Source of the DNA: Dermabacter hominis NBRC 106157
GTDB lineage: Bacteria > Actinomycetota > Actinomycetes > Actinomycetales > Dermabacteraceae
Direction of reading: 5' to 3'
Assembly: GCF_001570785.1 (NCBI RefSeq)
Contig: NZ_BCSI01000004.1
Location: forward strand, 1 to 64,000
Length of the DNA stretch: 64,000 nucleotides
A model generated the notes under the pieces. It ran no database searches, had not been told where the DNA came from, and saw only the letters and a program-made list of their open reading frames with translations. Below are positions 61,921-64,000 of the stretch, in pieces. Made by a program: the position numbers and the translations under genes. Position 1 is the stretch's first letter. Every line of letters starts with the position of its first letter.

Positions 61921-62826
61921 CTACGCGGAAATCTCAGCGTCCGGATCGGTCAGAACCTCGTAGCCGTCCTCGGTGATGAGGAAGGTGTGCTCAAACTGCG
62001 CCGTATAGCCCTTATCGCGTGTCGTGACCGTCCAGCCGTCGTCCCACTGATCCCACTCACGTGAGCCGAGCGTCACCATTGGCTCGACCGTGAAAATCAT
62101 GTTGGGTTCGATGACGTCGTCGTAATGAGGCGCGGAATCGTAGTGGGGGATGATCAGGCCGTTGTGGAAACCCTCGGCGACACCGTGCCCCGTGAACTCC
62201 CGGACCGATTCGTAGCCGAAGCGGCCCACGTACTTCTCGATCACGCGGCCCACGACATTGACCTCGCGGCCGATCTTCGCGGCTCGGATCCCGCGGAACA
62301 TCGCTTCCTCAGTGCGTTCGATGAGATCCGCTGCTTCCGGAGCGATCTCGCCGACGGGGAATGTCGCGTTCGTATCGCCGTGCACGCCATCGAGGTACGC
62401 GGTGACATCAACGTTGAGAATGTCGCCCTCTTCCATGACGGTGGAGTCGGGGATGCCGTGGCACACCACTTCGTTGAGGCTCGTGCAACACGACTTCGGG
62501 AAGCTCAAATATCCAAGCGTCGAGGGGTAGGCGCCGTGATCGAGGATGACCTCGTGGACGATGGCATCGATCTCGTCGGTCGTGATACCCGGTTGTGCCG
62601 CCTTGCCCGCTTCTCTCAGCGCGATTGCGGCAATGGCGGAGGCACGGCGCACGCGCTCGATGACCTCCGGGGTTTGCACGTAGGGGCCGCAATTATCGGA
62701 TTTGGCCTCGTCTTTGAACGCGTATTCAGGTCGCGCGATCGACGGGGGAACCTGTCGAAGGGGGCCGATGGTACCCGGTTCAAGCACGGAACGGTTTTCG
62801 GGGCGAAGCCAGTGGTCTACAGTCAT
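61921..62826 (-). CDS. map: Methionine aminopeptidase
   Basis: This 301-residue enzyme removes N-terminal Met. Metal ligands are visible in [19 protein letters not shown] (two Asp), [12 protein letters not shown] (His), TVEPMVTLG (Glu) and AQFEHTFLI (Glu). The N-terminal ~45 residues with [15 protein letters not shown] form the extension seen in actinobacterial type Ic proteins. The short acidic gene next to it is divergent. Confidence 0.94.
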   Translation of the reverse strand: MTVDHWLRPENRSVLEPGTIGPLRQVPPSIARPEYAFKDEAKSDNCGPYVQTPEVIERVRRASAIAAIALREAGKAAQPGITTDEIDAIVHEVILDHGAYPSTLGYLSFPKSCCTSLNEVVCHGIPDSTVMEEGDILNVDVTAYLDGVHGDTNATFPVGEIAPEAADLIERTEEAMFRGIRAAKIGREVNVVGRVIEKYVGRFGYESVREFTGHGVAEGFHNGLIIPHYDSAPHYDDVIEPNMIFTVEPMVTLGSREWDQWDDGWTVTTRDKGYTAQFEHTFLITEDGYEVLTDPDAEISA

Positions 62827-62878
62827 GGTTACCAGTTTGGCAGGTTCATCTGGATAACGACTAACGAAAGGCCGTGTG

Positions 62879-63088
62879 ATGAGCGAGTTCTATTACAACA
62901 CCAAGACCTCTGAGATCGAAGAAGGTATGCAGAGCCCGGCGATTGAGCTCATGGGCCCGTACCCGACCCGCGAAGCGGCTCAGCACGCGCTTGAAAGCGC
63001 GGCTGAACACAACGAACAGTGGGAGGAAGAAACCGAGGAGTGGAACGAGTACTACCGCGACGACGATCAGGACGACGAAGACCGGTAG
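62879..63088 (+). CDS. Small acidic SPOR-like protein
   Basis: This 69-residue protein ([21 protein letters not shown], then [17 protein letters not shown] and a run of Glu/Asp/Trp/Tyr) resembles small actinobacterial proteins annotated as SPOR-domain that lie next to map. The function is unknown. ATG at 62879 is preferred over GTG at 62876 for spacing from AAAGG. It ends 13 nt from the convergent panB. Confidence 0.75.
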   Translation: MSEFYYNTKTSEIEEGMQSPAIELMGPYPTREAAQHALESAAEHNEQWEEETEEWNEYYRDDDQDDEDR

Positions 63089-63101
63089 TGCATCGACCTC
63101 A

Positions 63102-63914
63102 CTATTGTTCGAAGGTGTGCTCGGGCGCGGGGAAGCTTTTCGCGCGCACAGCGTCGGCGTATTCTCGCGCCGCCCTTGACAGTTCGGAGCGCAGGTCGGC
63201 AAACGCCTTGACGAATCGAGGTTCGAAGCCGCTCAGCCCCGCCATGTCTTGCCACACGAGTACCTGACCATCGCATCCTGCCCCCGCGCCGATGCCGATC
63301 GTTGGTACTTCGAGCGTTTCGCTCACGCGTGTAGCGAGAGGAGCCGGCACGAGTTCGAGGACGACGGCGAAGGCGCCAGCCTCTTCGAGAGCAACCGCGT
63401 CGGCCAGGAGAGCGTCGGCCCCCTCCCCGCGGCCCTGCACCTTAAACCCACCGAGCTGATTGACCGACTGAGGCGTGAATCCCACGTGCCCGCACACGGG
63501 GATTCCCGCGTTGACGAGCGCCTCAACCTGGGGAAGGATTTCACGGCCGCCCTCGAGCTTGACCGCGTGTGCCCCCGCCTGCATGAGTTCGACACCGTGA
63601 CGCACCGCGTCCTCAACACTCGCTTGGTAAGTCCCAAAAGCGAGGTCGGCAAGAACTAGGGGCCGCGTGCACGAGCGAGCAACGGCCCCCGTAAAGCGCA
63701 CGATGTCCTCATGCTTGGTGTACACGGTCGAGTCGTACCCGAGCACGGTGTTTCCGGCAGAATCTCCCACGAGAAGAACATCGATACCGGCCTCATCGAA
63801 AATGCGGGCGCTGAACGTGTCGTAGCTCGTGAGCATCGTGATTGGCCGGCCCTCCCTCTTGAAATCGTGGAGGGTGTGGGTGCGGACCTTGCGCGGTGTG
63901 GCGCTCTCGCTCAC
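63102..63914 (-). CDS. panB: 3-methyl-2-oxobutanoate hydroxymethyltransferase
   Basis: This 270-residue TIM-barrel enzyme makes ketopantoate in pantothenate synthesis. Motifs are MLTSYDTFSARIFDEAGID, LLVGDSAGNTVLGYDST, AVKLEGG, PVCGHVGFTPQSVNQLGGFKVQG and PTIGIGAGAGCDGQVLVW. The start is GTG at 63914, with AAAGGAATTCCC upstream. Confidence 0.95.
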   Translation of the reverse strand: MSESATPRKVRTHTLHDFKREGRPITMLTSYDTFSARIFDEAGIDVLLVGDSAGNTVLGYDSTVYTKHEDIVRFTGAVARSCTRPLVLADLAFGTYQASVEDAVRHGVELMQAGAHAVKLEGGREILPQVEALVNAGIPVCGHVGFTPQSVNQLGGFKVQGRGEGADALLADAVALEEAGAFAVVLELVPAPLATRVSETLEVPTIGIGAGAGCDGQVLVWQDMAGLSGFEPRFVKAFADLRSELSRAAREYADAVRAKSFPAPEHTFEQ

Positions 63915-64000
63915 GGGAATTCCTTTCGTGCGTGTCCAATGCAGCGGGTGCGACCTCAGCGTAGTCGGCTCGGCGGGGGACTTCTGAGGCGCAGTGGGTG

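Overview
The window is a compact, high-GC chromosomal segment from an actinobacterium. GTG and TTG starts are common, 4-nt ATGA/GTGA overlaps are frequent, convergent genes are often separated by only 3-13 nt, and several small families found mainly in Actinobacteria are present (DUF3052, DUF3097, DUF3145, a PemK-like protein beside lepA, an oleBC fusion, polyphosphate glucokinase). Gene content and order suggest Micrococcales, possibly the Dermabacter/Brachybacterium group; the genus is a guess from gene content only.

Layout. 1-607: no supported gene, one small hairpin and two copies of an unusual C-rich repeat. 608-3169: pyridoxal kinase, thymidine kinase and a TIM-barrel isomerase. 3281-8604: a translationally coupled olefin operon (oleA, oleBC fusion, oleD) ending in a vitamin K epoxide reductase homologue. 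8699-17884: DNA uptake genes comEA/comEC, a GntR regulator, a TauE/SafE permease, holA with a 39-residue membrane peptide, rpsT, an orphan PemK-like gene and lepA. 17895-31623: a housekeeping run (MOSC, hemW, DUF3097, hrcA-dnaJ-rsmE, HIT, phoH-ybeY-corC-era, leuA, recO-uppS). 31630-35391: a minus-strand zinc block (DedA-like, zur, znuB, znuC, znuA). 35534-41432: glyS, dusB, dgt, dnaG. 41462-43012: DUF3145, def and osmC, followed by two tRNAs. 43464-47579: type II fatty acid synthesis genes (fabD, fabH, acpP, fabF) behind a small GntR regulator. Then aceE, DUF3052 and tRNA-Val.

51106-56181 looks like a decayed accessory island: a C-terminal serine-recombinase remnant whose frame runs into tRNA-Val, two small DUF genes, a probably frameshifted membrane protein abutting a truncated MFS transporter, a tandem-GNAT/TetR divergent pair and a possible HTH remnant. 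Core genes resume with sufS-sufU, Nif3-like, an S66 peptidase, yaaA, RNase P RNA, ppgK, map, a small acidic protein and panB.

Functionally, aceE makes acetyl-CoA and the fab block makes acyl chains, which the ole operon can condense into long-chain olefins. The zur-znu block forms a self-contained zinc acquisition circuit with a probable Zur site lying across a leaderless znuA start. hrcA-dnaJ carries a good CIRCE element, so heat-shock autoregulation is likely. The most unexplained signals are the intergenic repeat shared by the pdxY and DUF3097 3' ends, the decayed tRNA-Val island and the holA-coupled 39-residue peptide.
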